A stretch of DNA of 64,000 nucleotides from Streptomyces sp. NBC_00250 (GCF_036192275.1 NZ_CP108088.1:5085501-5149500), one strand, 5' to 3'. Positions 54,532 through 63,643 are shown, counted from the first letter of the stretch. Notes: generated by a model from the sequence alone, not told the origin. Program-made: numbers and translations.

Positions 54532-54738
54532 ATGAACGCGCTGCACCAGTACCTCTTCGACACGTACCGCGCCGACCGGCTCGGTGAGCCGGCGCCGCCG
54601 GCGCCCGGCACCCATGACGTCGCCGTCCTGCGGTCGGTCCGCGACCGACGCCGCTTCGAACGGGTGATGGCGGGCCGCCCGGCGCGGGGCGGCCTCGGGA
54701 CCGCCCTGCGACGCCTGCTGCGCCATCGCACGCCCTGA
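54532..54738 (+). CDS. Small conserved hypothetical protein
   Basis: A 68-residue basic protein, MNALHQYLFDTYRADRLGEP, ending with an Arg-rich tail (RRFERVMAGRPARG...RLLRHRTP). There is no membrane segment. I do not recognise it. GTGAGGAC lies before ATG 54532, and the two palindromes upstream suggest control by the divergent ArsR-like regulator. It could be a partner or target of that regulator. Confidence 0.6.
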   Translation: MNALHQYLFDTYRADRLGEPAPPAPGTHDVAVLRSVRDRRRFERVMAGRPARGGLGTALRRLLRHRTP

Positions 54739-54765
54739 ACCGAACCCCGCGCGTCCCCCGGATGC

Positions 54766-55938
54766 TCAGCCCAGTCGGGACAGGAAGTCCCGTACCGCCG
54801 CCTTCACGTCCTCCGCCGTCCACTCCAGGCCCGGTCCCGCCACGGTCAGCTCCGTCACGGAGACCCCCGGCGGGCCGCCCGCGCCCGGGCTGAACCAGCG
54901 GCGGAAGAGGACCGTGCCGGTGGCCTCGGTCTGGGCGAGGGACGCCGCCGTGAGGGCCTCGGGGACGTACGGCAGCCAGACCTGGAACTGGTGGGTGTGC
55001 GGGGCCTCCGGGTGTACCCGGAACCACCCCGGGCCGCCCGCCTCCGTCGCGGCCTCCGTGAGCGCCTCCCGGACCGCGTCGGCCACCACGCGCGCGTGCG
55101 CCACGTACGAGGGCAGCCTGGGCAGCTCGTCGTCCAGGCCGCGGAGCGCGGAGATCGCCACCGGGTACTGCTGGAAGAGCTGGCCGCCGTACCGGTGCCG
55201 CCACACCCTGGCCTCCGCCATGACGTCCTCGGGGCCGGCCAGTACGGCTCCGGACAGGCCGCCGAGGGACTTGTAGAACGAGAGGTACACGCTGTCGGCG
55301 AGCCCGGCGATCTCCGCGAGCGGACGGCCGAAATGCGTCGTGCACTCCCAGAGCCGCGCCCCGTCGAAGTGGACCACGGCGTCCCGTTCCCTGGCCGCCT
55401 CCACCACCTCGGTCAGCTCCTCCCAGGACGGCAGCACGAAGCCGGCGTCCCGCAGCGGGAGCTCCAGCATCAGCGTCCCGAAGGGCTCCGGGTGGTCCCG
55501 TACCTCCTCGGCCGTCGGCAGCCGGGGCGCGTCGGTCGGGTGGACGGTGCGGAGCCCGGAGACGGCCGTGAGCGCGCCGCCCTCGTGGACCTCGGGATGA
55601 CCGAGCGGGTGGAGGGCGACGACGGGGCTGCCGGTCCGCCCGGCCCAGCAGCGCAGCGCCACCTGCTGCGCCATCGTGCCGGTGGGGAAGAAGACCGCGG
55701 CGGGGAGGCCGAGCTCCTCGGCGACGCGCCGTTCGAGCTCCTCGACGAGCCCGTCCCCGTACGTGTCGAGCGATGCCTCGCCGTGCCCGGAGGACTCGGC
55801 CCAGTCGGCGAGTTCACGCAGGCGCGCGCCGACCGTGCCTTCCACCTGGGTGCGCCACAGCGTGCGGTCGGCGCCGCCCCAGAGCTTCGCCCGGTAGAGC
55901 CGGGCCGCTTCCTCGTCCACAGGGTCCACAGGATTCAT
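54766..55938 (-). CDS. Threonine aldolase-like PLP enzyme (beta-eliminating lyase family)
   Basis: A 390-residue fold type I PLP enzyme of the low-specificity threonine aldolase group: TYGDGLVEELERRVAEELGLPAAVFFPTGTMAQQVAL, the aspartate motif VVHFDGARLWECTTHFGRPL and PLP lysine in SVYLSFYKSLGGLSG. It would cleave threonine or allo-threonine to glycine and acetaldehyde; the substrate could also be another beta-hydroxy amino acid. The start is ATG 55938. It stands alone, divergent from the cofactor operon. Confidence 0.88.
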   Translation of the reverse strand: MNPVDPVDEEAARLYRAKLWGGADRTLWRTQVEGTVGARLRELADWAESSGHGEASLDTYGDGLVEELERRVAEELGLPAAVFFPTGTMAQQVALRCWAGRTGSPVVALHPLGHPEVHEGGALTAVSGLRTVHPTDAPRLPTAEEVRDHPEPFGTLMLELPLRDAGFVLPSWEELTEVVEAARERDAVVHFDGARLWECTTHFGRPLAEIAGLADSVYLSFYKSLGGLSGAVLAGPEDVMAEARVWRHRYGGQLFQQYPVAISALRGLDDELPRLPSYVAHARVVADAVREALTEAATEAGGPGWFRVHPEAPHTHQFQVWLPYVPEALTAASLAQTEATGTVLFRRWFSPGAGGPPGVSVTELTVAGPGLEWTAEDVKAAVRDFLSRLG

Positions 55939-56064
55939 GGACCGATCATCACACCACCACCCACACCCTGTGGACAGCCACGGGAGCAGCGCGAAACGCT
56001 GGCGTAGCATGACCAGAAATCGTCCGGTACCCGCCGAGGACTGGAACGGAAGGCCGTCCCCACC

Positions 56065-56982
56065 GTGAACGCACCAGTAGCGCCAGAGCCCCGAGCCGAG
56101 GACCGACCCGCCCGGCTCGCCGTCGGTGTCGTCGGCGCAGGCCGCGTGGGCCCCGCGCTCGCCGCCGCCCTCCGGCTCGCCGGGCACCGCCCCGTCGCCG
56201 TCTCCGCGGTCTCCGACGCCTCCCGGCGCCGTGCCGCCGCCCTCCTGCCCGAGGTCCCGGTCGTCGAGCCCGCGCGCGTCCTCGCCCTCGCCGACCTGGT
56301 CCTGCTGACCGTGCCCGACGACGCCCTGCCCGGTCTGGTCGAGGGCCTCGCCGACACCGGATCCGTACGGCCGGGACAGCTGATCGTGCACACCTCCGGG
56401 CGGTACGGGGCACGGGTCCTCGACCCCGTCCGGCGCGCGGGTGCGCTGCCGCTCGCCCTGCACCCCGCCATGACCTTCACCGGCACCCCGGTCGACGTCC
56501 AGCGGCTGGCCGGCTGCTCCTTCGGGGTGACCGCGCCCGAGGAGTTGCGGCTCGCCGCCGAGGCCCTGGTGATCGAGATGGGCGGCGAGCCCGAGTGGAT
56601 CGCGGAGGACGCCCGCCCGCTCTACCACGCGGCCCTGGCCCTCGGCGCGAACCACCTGGTCACCCTGGTGGCCCAGTCGATGGAGCTGCTGCACAAGGCC
56701 GGGGTGGCCGCCCCGGACCGGATGCTGGGCCCGCTGCTCGGCGCCGCCCTGGACAACGCGCTGCGGTCCGGGGACGCGGCCCTCACCGGCCCCGTCGCGC
56801 GCGGTGACGCCGGCACGGTCGCCGCCCATGTCGCCGAGCTGCGCAAGCACGCGCCCGGCACCGTCGCCGGCTATCTGGCGATGGCCCGCACGACCGCCGA
56901 CCGCGCGCTCGCGCACGGCCTGCTCAAGCCCGAGCTGGCCGAGGACCTGCTGGGCGTACTCGCCGAAGGGGAGCCCCGATGA
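56065..56982 (+). CDS. Rossmann-like / DUF2520 protein
   Basis: A 305-residue dehydrogenase-like protein: N-terminal NAD(P) fold ([38 protein letters not shown]), then the all-helical DUF2520 domain (about 165-300; [19 protein letters not shown]). The overall layout resembles ketopantoate reductase and pyrroline-5-carboxylate reductase. It is the first gene of the panC-nadB-nadC-coaX operon and overlaps panC by 4 bp; a ketopantoate-reductase function, supplying pantoate to PanC, is an attractive guess but the usual PanE motifs are not all visible. Confidence 0.85.
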   Translation: MNAPVAPEPRAEDRPARLAVGVVGAGRVGPALAAALRLAGHRPVAVSAVSDASRRRAAALLPEVPVVEPARVLALADLVLLTVPDDALPGLVEGLADTGSVRPGQLIVHTSGRYGARVLDPVRRAGALPLALHPAMTFTGTPVDVQRLAGCSFGVTAPEELRLAAEALVIEMGGEPEWIAEDARPLYHAALALGANHLVTLVAQSMELLHKAGVAAPDRMLGPLLGAALDNALRSGDAALTGPVARGDAGTVAAHVAELRKHAPGTVAGYLAMARTTADRALAHGLLKPELAEDLLGVLAEGEPR

Positions 56983-58037
56983 ACACCTCGTCCGCCACCC
57001 CCTTCGCGCCCGTGCGGACGGCGCGGGAGCTGCGCGCCCTGGACGCCGGGAGCGGCGGCCGACGGGCCGTCGTCATGACCATGGGCGCCCTTCACGAGGG
57101 CCACGCCACCCTGATCCGTACGGCCCGCGAGCGGGTCGGAGCCGACGGCACCGTCGTCGTCACCGTCTTCGTCAACCCGCTCCAGTTCGGCGCGGGCGAG
57201 GACCTCGACCGCTACCCGCGCACCCTCGACGCCGACCTGGAGGTGGCCTTCGCCGCCGGCGCGAGCGCCGTCTTCGCGCCCTCCGTCGACGAGGTCTACC
57301 CGGGCGGGGAGCCGCAGGTCCGGATCACCGCGGGCCCCATGGGCGAGCGCCTCGAAGGCGCCTCCCGGCCCGGTCACTTCGACGGCATGCTGACCGTCGT
57401 CGCCAAGCTGCTCCACCTCACCGCGCCCGACCTGGCCTTCTTCGGCCAGAAAGACGCCCAGCAGCTGGCCCTGATCCGCCGGATGGCCCGTGACCTGAAC
57501 TTCCCGGTCGAGATCGTCGGGGTGCCGACCGTCCGCGAGACCGACGGCCTCGCCCTCTCCAGCCGCAACCGCTACCTGTCGCGCGACGAGCGCCGTACGG
57601 CCCTCGCGCTGTCCGGCGCGCTGTTCGCCGCCCGTGACCGGCTCGCCGCCCAGGAGGCGCTGCGCGCGCGTGCCGAGGCTCTGCCCGGCGCCCAGAACCG
57701 GGGCGAGAACCGCGCCGAGGCACTCTCCCGGCTCGGCGAGGCACGGGCCGCCGCCGACGCCCACGCGGTCGCGCAGGCCGCCGCCGAGGGCTGCGGCGCC
57801 GAGGCCGTGCGGGCCGCGGCCCGGGCGGTCCTCGACGGTGCGTCGAGGGCCGAGCCGCCGCTCGTCCTCGACTACCTGGCCCTCGTCGACCCGGCCGACT
57901 TCACCGAGGTCACCGACGACCACGACGGGGAGGCGGTCCTCGCCGTCGCCGCCCGCGTGGGCGCCACGCGGCTGATCGACAACGTCCCCCTCCTCCTCGG
58001 AGCCACCATGTCCACCATGTTCGGAGCCACCCAGTGA
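56979..58037 (+). CDS. panC: Pantoate--beta-alanine ligase
   Basis: A 352-residue ligase forming pantothenate from pantoate, beta-alanine and ATP. Motifs are [19 protein letters not shown] (HIGH-like), [30 protein letters not shown] and [17 protein letters not shown]. It is longer than the usual 280 residues because of an Ala/Arg-rich insertion at about 225-280 ([20 protein letters not shown]). ATG 56979 overlaps the upstream stop as ATGA. With coaX downstream, two steps toward CoA lie in one operon. Confidence 0.94.
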   Translation: MNTSSATPFAPVRTARELRALDAGSGGRRAVVMTMGALHEGHATLIRTARERVGADGTVVVTVFVNPLQFGAGEDLDRYPRTLDADLEVAFAAGASAVFAPSVDEVYPGGEPQVRITAGPMGERLEGASRPGHFDGMLTVVAKLLHLTAPDLAFFGQKDAQQLALIRRMARDLNFPVEIVGVPTVRETDGLALSSRNRYLSRDERRTALALSGALFAARDRLAAQEALRARAEALPGAQNRGENRAEALSRLGEARAAADAHAVAQAAAEGCGAEAVRAAARAVLDGASRAEPPLVLDYLALVDPADFTEVTDDHDGEAVLAVAARVGATRLIDNVPLLLGATMSTMFGATQ

Positions 58038-59728
58038 CCGGAATACGGCTGCACGCCCCCGCGCCCGGCTGGGCCATCGACGCCGACGTCGTCGTGGTCG
58101 GCTCCGGCGTCGCCGGTCTCACCGCCGCCCTGCGCTGCACCGCCGCCGGGCTCCGCGCGGTCGTGGTGACCAAGGCGCGGCTCGACGACGGCTCCACCCG
58201 CTGGGCCCAGGGCGGCATCGCCGCCGCGCTCGGCGAGGGCGACACCCCCGAGCAGCACCTCGACGACACCCTCGTCGCCGGTGCCGGGCTGTGCGACGAG
58301 CGGGCCGTCCACGCCCTCGTCACCGAGGGCCCCGACGCCGTCCGCCGTCTGATCGCGACCGGCGCCGACTTCGACAAGACCGTCGACGGCGAGATCGCAC
58401 TGACCCGCGAGGGCGGCCACCACCGCCGCCGCATCGCGCACGCGGGCGGGGACGCGACCGGCGCCGAGATCTCCCGCGCGCTGGTCGAGGCGATACGGGA
58501 CCGGGGCGTGCGCACCATCGAGCACGCCCTCGTCCTGGACCTCCTGACGGACGCCGAGGGCCGGACGGCGGGGGTGACCCTGCACGTCATGGGCGAGGGG
58601 CAGCACGACGGCGTCGGCGCCGTCCACGCGCCCGCGGTGGTCCTCGCCACCGGCGGCATGGGACAGGTCTTCTCCGCCACCACCAACCCGGCGGTCTCCA
58701 CCGGCGACGGCGTCGCGCTCGCCCTGCGGGCCGGGGCCGAGGTCTCCGACCTGGAGTTCGTCCAGTTCCACCCCACGGTGCTCTTCCTCGGCGCCGGCTC
58801 CGAAGGCCAGCAGCCGCTGGTCTCCGAGGCGGTACGGGGCGAGGGCGCCCACCTGGTCGACGCCGACGGGGTGCGGTTCATGGTCGGGCAGCACGAGCTG
58901 GCCGAGCTGGCGCCCCGGGACATCGTCGCCAAGGCGATCACGCGCCGGATGCAGGAGCACGGCACCGAGAACATGTACCTCGACGCCCGCCACTTCGGCG
59001 CCGAGATGTGGGAGGAGCGCTTCCCCACGATCCTCGCGGCCTGCCGCTCCCACGGCATCGACCCGGTGACGGAGCCGATCCCGGTCGCCCCCGCCGCCCA
59101 CTACGCCTCCGGCGGCATCCGCACCGACCTGCGGGGCCGGACCACCGTCCCGGGCCTGTACGCGTGCGGTGAGGTCGCCTGCACGGGCGTCCACGGCGCC
59201 AACCGGCTCGCCTCGAACTCCCTCCTGGAGGGTCTGGTCTTCGCCGAGCGGATCGCCGAGGACATCACGGCCGCCGCCCCGCGCGTGCCGGGCGCCCCGG
59301 TGGCGCACGCGGCCCCGGTGACCCTGCCGCTGCCCGTGGCGGGCGCCCGGACCCGCATCCAGCGGATCATGACGGCCGGAGCCGGGGTGCTGCGCTCCGA
59401 GGCCAGCCTGCGGGAGGCCGCCGAGGCCCTCGACGCGCTGCACAGCGACGCCCTCGCGGGCGGCACCGACGACACCAAGGCCGGCGAGCCGGGCGTGGAC
59501 TCCTGGGAGACCACCAACCTGCTGTGCGTCTCCCGGGTGCTGGTCGCCGCCGCCCGCCGCCGCGAGGAGACCCGCGGCTGCCACTGGCGCCTGGACCACC
59601 CGGACCGCGACGACACGGCCTGGCGCCGGCACCTCGTCGTACGCCTCACCCCGGAGCGGACCCTCGACGTCCGGACGACCGGCACACATGACTTTCCCCC
59701 CACCTCCGATGCCCCCAGGGAGCCGTAA
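58034..59728 (+). CDS. nadB: L-aspartate oxidase
   Basis: A 564-residue FAD enzyme oxidising aspartate to iminoaspartate for quinolinate synthesis. It shows [63 protein letters not shown] and the C-terminal FAD motif [22 protein letters not shown]-terminal helical domain completes it. GTG 58034 overlaps the panC stop. The usual partner nadA is not adjacent. nadC follows with no gap. Confidence 0.95.
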   Translation: MTGIRLHAPAPGWAIDADVVVVGSGVAGLTAALRCTAAGLRAVVVTKARLDDGSTRWAQGGIAAALGEGDTPEQHLDDTLVAGAGLCDERAVHALVTEGPDAVRRLIATGADFDKTVDGEIALTREGGHHRRRIAHAGGDATGAEISRALVEAIRDRGVRTIEHALVLDLLTDAEGRTAGVTLHVMGEGQHDGVGAVHAPAVVLATGGMGQVFSATTNPAVSTGDGVALALRAGAEVSDLEFVQFHPTVLFLGAGSEGQQPLVSEAVRGEGAHLVDADGVRFMVGQHELAELAPRDIVAKAITRRMQEHGTENMYLDARHFGAEMWEERFPTILAACRSHGIDPVTEPIPVAPAAHYASGGIRTDLRGRTTVPGLYACGEVACTGVHGANRLASNSLLEGLVFAERIAEDITAAAPRVPGAPVAHAAPVTLPLPVAGARTRIQRIMTAGAGVLRSEASLREAAEALDALHSDALAGGTDDTKAGEPGVDSWETTNLLCVSRVLVAAARRREETRGCHWRLDHPDRDDTAWRRHLVVRLTPERTLDVRTTGTHDFPPTSDAPREP

Positions 59729-60751
59729 GTGACCACGCCCGAGGAAGCCCGTCCCCAGCCCGTGGACGTCCCTCTCATCCAGATCAACACGGTTTCCTCC
59801 GACGAGGAGGCCGGTGGCTGCGGCGACGGCTGTGGCTGCGGCGGCGGCGAGGAGTTCGAGTGCGGGCTCGACCCCGCGCTCGCCGAGCTGCTCGCGGACG
59901 CCGGTCTCGACCCCGTACAGGTCGAGGACATCGCCCACCTCGCGATCGCCGAGGACCTCGACGGCGGCGTCGACGTGACGACCGTGGCGACCGTCCCGGA
60001 GGACGCCGTCGCCACCGCGGACTTCACCGCCCGCGAGGCCGGCGTCGTGGCGGGTCTGCGGGTCGCCGAGGCCGTGCTCTCGATCGTCTGCGACGACGAG
60101 TTCGAGGTCGAGCGGCACGTCGAGGACGGCGAGCGCGTCGAGGCCGGACAGGTGCTCCTCAGCGTCACCGCCCGCACCCGCGACCTGCTCACCGGCGAGC
60201 GCAGCGCGCTCAACATCCTGTGCCGCCTCTCCGGCATCGCCACCGCCACGCGCGCGTGGGCGGACGTCCTGGAGGGCACGAAGGCCAAGGTCCGCGACAC
60301 CCGCAAGACCACGCCGGGCCTGCGCGCCCTGGAGAAGTACGCGGTCCGCTGCGGCGGTGGCGTCAACCACCGCATGTCGCTCTCCGACGCGGCCCTGGTG
60401 AAGGACAACCACGTGGTGGCGGCCGGCGGCGTGGCCGAGGCCTTCAAGGCCGTGCGCGAGCTGTTCCCCGAGCTGCCCATCGAGGTCGAGGTCGACACGA
60501 TGGACCAGGTCCGCGAGGTCCTGGAGGCGGGCGCCGACCTGATCCTGCTCGACAACTTCACCCCGGCGGAGACCGAGGAGGCCGTCGCCCTCGTCGCGGG
60601 CCGCGCCGTCCTGGAGTCCTCGGGCCGGCTGACCCTGGAGACCGCGGCGGCGTACGCGGCGACCGGCGTGGACTACCTGGCGGTCGGCGGCCTCACCCAC
60701 TCCTCCCCGATCCTCGACATCGGCCTCGACCTGCGCGAGGTGCGGGCCTGA
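59729..60751 (+). CDS. nadC: Nicotinate-nucleotide pyrophosphorylase (carboxylating)
   Basis: A 340-residue quinolinate phosphoribosyltransferase: ICRLSGIATATRAW-type stretch, RDTRKTTPGLRALEKYAVRCGG, HRMSLSDAALVKDNH, IEVEVDTMDQVREVL and VGGLTHSSPILDIGLDL. The typical length is about 285; here an N-terminal extension of about 50 residues has a cysteine/glycine cluster, C31, C35, C37 and C45 (GGCGDGCGCGGG), reminiscent of a metal-binding tail. GTG 59729 follows the nadB stop directly. Its last base overlaps the coaX ATG. Confidence 0.95.
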   Translation: MTTPEEARPQPVDVPLIQINTVSSDEEAGGCGDGCGCGGGEEFECGLDPALAELLADAGLDPVQVEDIAHLAIAEDLDGGVDVTTVATVPEDAVATADFTAREAGVVAGLRVAEAVLSIVCDDEFEVERHVEDGERVEAGQVLLSVTARTRDLLTGERSALNILCRLSGIATATRAWADVLEGTKAKVRDTRKTTPGLRALEKYAVRCGGGVNHRMSLSDAALVKDNHVVAAGGVAEAFKAVRELFPELPIEVEVDTMDQVREVLEAGADLILLDNFTPAETEEAVALVAGRAVLESSGRLTLETAAAYAATGVDYLAVGGLTHSSPILDIGLDLREVRA

Positions 60752-61557
60752 TGCTGCTCACCATCGACGTCGGCAACACGCACACGGTCCTCGGTCTCTT
60801 CGACGGTGACGAGATCGTCGAGCACTGGCGGATCTCCACCGATCCGAGCCGCACCGCCGACGAGATGGCGGTCCTGCTCCAGGGCCTCATGGGCATGCAC
60901 CCGCTGCTCGGCGTCGAGCTGAGCGACGGCATCGAGGGGATCGCCATCTGCGCGACGGTCCCCTCGGTGCTCCACGAGCTGCGTGAGGTCACGCGGCGGT
61001 ACTACGGGGACGTTCCGGCGGTCCTGGTGGAACCGGGCGTCAAGACGGGCGTCCCGGTCCTCACGGACAACCCCAAGGAGGTCGGCGCGGACCGCGTGAT
61101 CAACGCGGTCGCCGCCGTCGAGCTCTACGGCGGCCCGGCGATCGTCGTCGACTTCGGTACGGCGACGACGTACGACGCGATCACCACGCGCGGGGAGTAC
61201 GCGGGCGGGGCGATCGCGCCGGGCATCGAGATCTCGGTCGAGGCGCTCGGGGTCAAGGGGGCCATGCTCCGCAAGATCGAGCTGGCCCGGCCGCGCAGCG
61301 TCATCGGCAAGAACACCGTCGAGGCGATGCAGTCGGGCATCGTCTACGGCTACGCGGGCCAGGTCGACGGCGTCGTCGCCCGCATGAAGCGGGAGCTCGT
61401 CGGCGCGGACGGCGACCCGTCGGACGTGACGGTGATCGCGACGGGCGGCCTGGCGCCGATGGTCCTCGCGGACTCCAAGGAGATCGACGAGCACGAGCCC
61501 TGGCTGACCCTGATCGGCCTGCGCCTGGTCTACGAGCGGAACGTCTCCCGCATGTGA
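60751..61557 (+). CDS. coaX: Type III pantothenate kinase
   Basis: A 268-residue ASKHA-fold kinase phosphorylating pantothenate, the first CoA-committing step: MLLTIDVGNTHTVLGLFDGD (P-loop-like), ADRVINAVAA, IVVDFGTATTYDAI and GEYAGGAIAPGIEIS. The type III enzyme is not feedback-inhibited by CoA. ATG 60751 overlaps the nadC TGA as TGATG. It is the last gene of the pantothenate/NAD operon. Confidence 0.95.
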   Translation: MLLTIDVGNTHTVLGLFDGDEIVEHWRISTDPSRTADEMAVLLQGLMGMHPLLGVELSDGIEGIAICATVPSVLHELREVTRRYYGDVPAVLVEPGVKTGVPVLTDNPKEVGADRVINAVAAVELYGGPAIVVDFGTATTYDAITTRGEYAGGAIAPGIEISVEALGVKGAMLRKIELARPRSVIGKNTVEAMQSGIVYGYAGQVDGVVARMKRELVGADGDPSDVTVIATGGLAPMVLADSKEIDEHEPWLTLIGLRLVYERNVSRM

Positions 61558-61675
61558 GGGGCGGGGCCGGGCCCGCAGGTGAGGGCCCCGGCGACCGCGC
61601 CCGGGCCGCCCGGCGATCGACGCGCCGGAATGATCGCTAAGAGAAAATTGTCCGATTAGCGCGTATCGTCGGCCC

Positions 61676-62278
61676 ATGCCCACGCCATACGGATCCCGCG
61701 GCGGCATGGCGTTCAGCGCGGACGAGCTGCGTGTGCTCCGCCGTGCCCTCGCCGTCGCCCTCCACCCCGCCCCCCTCCAGGACGAGGACGTCCAGGACGC
61801 GCTGCGCCTGGCCGAATCCGTCGACGAGGCAGTGCGCGAGGCCGGCCGGCTGCGCGCCTTCCTCCTCGACGACCTGGCCCGCTACCGCGAGGCGCTTCCC
61901 GGGTCGCTCAGCGGCTACCTGGGGCTCCTCCAGGACGCCCTCGCCGCCGGGTACGACCCCGCGGCCGACGACCTCGCCGCCCTGCGCACCCTGCGTCGCA
62001 ACCCCGCGGCCGCCGCGCTGCTCGCCCGCTGCCAGATCCTCGCCGAGCGCTCCGTACGCGCGCGCCTGGCCCGGGTCTCCCAGGCCACCGGCACCCCCGC
62101 GACCACCGCCCCCAGGGCCCGGCTGCTCGCCCTCCCCGGTGGCCGTGCGGCGGCCGACGAGCCCAAGCCGACGCCGCCCGCCCCGGCCGAGCGTCCGGTG
62201 CCCAAGCCCTCCGAGGTCTTCCCGCCGCGCCGGAGGCCCGTACCCCCGCCCCCGCCGGAGGAACGCGTCGCCGGATAG
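61676..62278 (+). CDS. Conserved hypothetical actinobacterial protein
   Basis: A 200-residue soluble protein. A helical N-terminal two-thirds (FSADELRVLRRALAVALHP, QDALRLAESVDEAVREAGRL, ATLRR-like RTLRRNPAAAALLARCQILAE) precedes a proline-rich disordered tail (KPTPPAPAERPVPKPSEVFPP). Function is unknown. ATG 61676 has no Shine-Dalgarno but TATCGT at 61664-61669, 6 bp upstream, after an inverted repeat CGCTAA/TTAGCG (61635-61661); a leaderless, possibly regulated transcript is likely. Confidence 0.75.
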   Translation: MPTPYGSRGGMAFSADELRVLRRALAVALHPAPLQDEDVQDALRLAESVDEAVREAGRLRAFLLDDLARYREALPGSLSGYLGLLQDALAAGYDPAADDLAALRTLRRNPAAAALLARCQILAERSVRARLARVSQATGTPATTAPRARLLALPGGRAAADEPKPTPPAPAERPVPKPSEVFPPRRRPVPPPPPEERVAG

Positions 62279-62292
62279 CTAGTCTGGTCGCC

Positions 62293-62472
62293 ATGGACTA
62301 CGTATCCGCGCTCGTGCCGCCCATCGTGATGGCCATCTTCTTCTTCGGTGTCGTCGCCATCATCATCAAGAGCCAGGGCGGCCCGAACAAGGCCAAGGAG
62401 GACGCGATCGTGGACGCCGCGATCGCCCGCGCCGAGGCCGCGCGCCAGGCGGACGGCACCTCCGCCGGCTGA
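62293..62472 (+). CDS. Small single-pass membrane protein
   Basis: A 59-residue protein: MDYVSALVPPIVMAIFFFG continues into VVAIIIKSQGG, one transmembrane helix with N-terminus out or in unknown, then a charged Ala-rich helix (KEDAIVDAAIARAEAARQ) and GTSAG tail. It is conserved in Streptomyces as I recall, function unknown. A TAGTCT -10 at 62280-62285 lies 7 bp before ATG 62293, so it may be leaderless. A strong terminator follows 28 bp after the stop. Confidence 0.75.
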   Translation: MDYVSALVPPIVMAIFFFGVVAIIIKSQGGPNKAKEDAIVDAAIARAEAARQADGTSAG

Positions 62473-62499
62473 AGCCCTCGCGGGCTGCCGCAGTACCCG

Positions 62500-62534
62500 G
62501 GACGTGCGACCTTTCGAGGTCGCACGTCCTTTTT
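62500..62534 (+). terminator. Intrinsic terminator with UUCG tetraloop
   Basis: A perfect 13-bp stem GGACGTGCGACCT (62500-62512) / AGGTCGCACGTCC (62517-62529), loop TTCG, then TTTTT. It is the most canonical terminator in the window. Confidence 0.95.
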
Positions 62535-62551
62535 GTTGCGTTTCCCTCCGT

Positions 62552-62586
62552 CAATAGCCTGTTATTGGCGGTTTGAGCACTAAAGT
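62552..62586 (+). promoter_or_regulatory. Promoter and palindrome of the BlaI-like gene
   Basis: CAATA-GCCTGT-TATTG (62552-62567) is an inverted repeat in an A/T-richer stretch, followed by a TAAAGT -10 (62581-62586) 6 bp before the GTG. The palindrome would be a natural autoregulatory site for a BlaI-type repressor. Confidence 0.45.
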
Positions 62587-62592
62587 GGCGTT

Positions 62593-63012
62593 GTGCCCCG
62601 TCCTTTGGGAGAGCTCGAAGACGCCGTCATGACGCGCGTCTGGCAATGGAACCGTCCGGTGACCGTCCGGGAAGTTCTCGAGGACCTTCAGCAGGAACGG
62701 TCCATCGCCTACACCACCGTCATGACCGTCATGGACAATCTCCACCAGAAGGGCTGGGTCCGCAGAGAAGTCGAAGGCCGCGCCTATCGATATACGGCGG
62801 TCTCCACCCGCGCCGCATACGCGGCGGCCCTGATGAACGAGTCATGGGCCCAGAGCGACAACCCCGCCGCCGCGCTCGTCGCCTTCTTCGGCATGATGTC
62901 GCAGGATCAGCGCGAGGCCCTGAACGACGCCATCCGTATCGTCCAGCGCGACAACCCGCTTCCCGCCCCGCCCGAGGAGGGCGCCGAGGGAACCGGGCCC
63001 CAGGAGCGATAG
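62593..63012 (+). CDS. BlaI/MecI/CopY-family transcriptional regulator
   Basis: A 139-residue winged-helix repressor: LGELEDAVMTRVWQWNRPVTVREVLEDL, recognition helix AYTTVMTVMDNLHQKGWVRR, wing GRAYRYTAVSTRAAY, and a C-terminal dimerisation helix pair. In beta-lactamase systems such repressors are cut by BlaR-type peptidases; no blaR-like gene is adjacent, so the signal is unknown. The start is GTG 62593 with no Shine-Dalgarno; a leaderless transcript is likely. Confidence 0.9.
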   Translation: MPRPLGELEDAVMTRVWQWNRPVTVREVLEDLQQERSIAYTTVMTVMDNLHQKGWVRREVEGRAYRYTAVSTRAAYAAALMNESWAQSDNPAAALVAFFGMMSQDQREALNDAIRIVQRDNPLPAPPEEGAEGTGPQER

Positions 63013-63021
63013 CGTCCCCCC

Positions 63022-63567
63022 ATGTCGCCGTCTGCCTCCCCGGCCGCTTCCGCGGCCTCCGCCAAAGCCGTCACCGTACGCAGGGCCCGCACCGGAGATG
63101 TCGCCGCGGTCCGCCGTCTCGTCGATCCGTTCGTTCAGCGCGGCATCCTGCTCGACAAGGCGACCGTCACCCTTTACGAGTCCATCCAGGAGTTCTGGGT
63201 GGCGGAACGCGACGAGGACGCCACCGTCGTCGGCTGCGGCGCTCTCCACGTCATGTGGGAAGACCTCGCGGAAGTCCGCACTCTCGCCGTCGATCCCGAG
63301 TTCAAGGGCGCCGGCGTCGGACATCAGGTGCTCGACAAGTTGTTGCACACCGCCCGATGGCTCGGGGTGCGGCGGGTATTCTGCCTGACCTTCGAAGTCG
63401 ACTTCTTCGCGAAGCACGGCTTCGTCGAGATCGGCGAGACCCCGGTCGACGGAGATGTCTACAGCGAGCTCCTCCGTTCCTATGACGAGGGAGTAGCCGA
63501 GTTCCTCGGTCTCGAACGAGTGAAGCCGAACACCTTGGGCAACAGCCGGATGCTTCTGCACCTGTGA
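63022..63567 (+). CDS. argA: Short N-acetylglutamate synthase-like GNAT (ArgA type)
   Basis: A 181-residue GNAT: VTVRRARTGDVAAVRRLVDPF, ALHVMWEDLAEVRTLAVDPEF, acetyl-CoA loop KGAGVGHQVLDKLL, and the unusual ending FVEIGETPVDGDVYSELLRSYDEGV. This resembles the stand-alone N-acetylglutamate synthases (S-NAGS) of actinobacteria that feed arginine synthesis, lacking the kinase-like domain of classical ArgA. An Ala/Ser-rich N-terminus precedes the fold. It begins 10 bp after the BlaI-like stop. Confidence 0.8.
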   Translation: MSPSASPAASAASAKAVTVRRARTGDVAAVRRLVDPFVQRGILLDKATVTLYESIQEFWVAERDEDATVVGCGALHVMWEDLAEVRTLAVDPEFKGAGVGHQVLDKLLHTARWLGVRRVFCLTFEVDFFAKHGFVEIGETPVDGDVYSELLRSYDEGVAEFLGLERVKPNTLGNSRMLLHL

Positions 63568-63570
63568 CCC

Positions 63571-63643
63571 GGAACCCCCGGGAACGCCGGGCGGAACCGT
63601 ACGGGGAACCCGTGGGGAACCAACACGGAACCAACACGGAACC
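63571..63643. repeat. Phased GGAAC(C) array upstream of lsr2
   Basis: GGAAC occurs at 63571, 63581, 63593, 63605, 63616, 63627 and 63638, that is every 10-12 bp and exactly every 11 bp at the end; the last copies are embedded in GGAACCAACAC. The array occupies the 5' part of the 199-bp argA-lsr2 intergenic region. One helical turn spacing suggests a protein-binding array, though GGAAC is also the -35 of many ECF sigma promoters. Confidence 0.75.

Noticed and set aside
57872..60700. 942-codon open frame on the minus strand
   Set aside because: Antisense shadow of panC, nadB and nadC, which are well supported on the plus strand.
62558..62600. Possible beta-lactam resistance locus because of the BlaI-type regulator
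   Set aside because: No blaR-type peptidase or beta-lactamase gene is nearby; the family regulates many other genes in actinobacteria.
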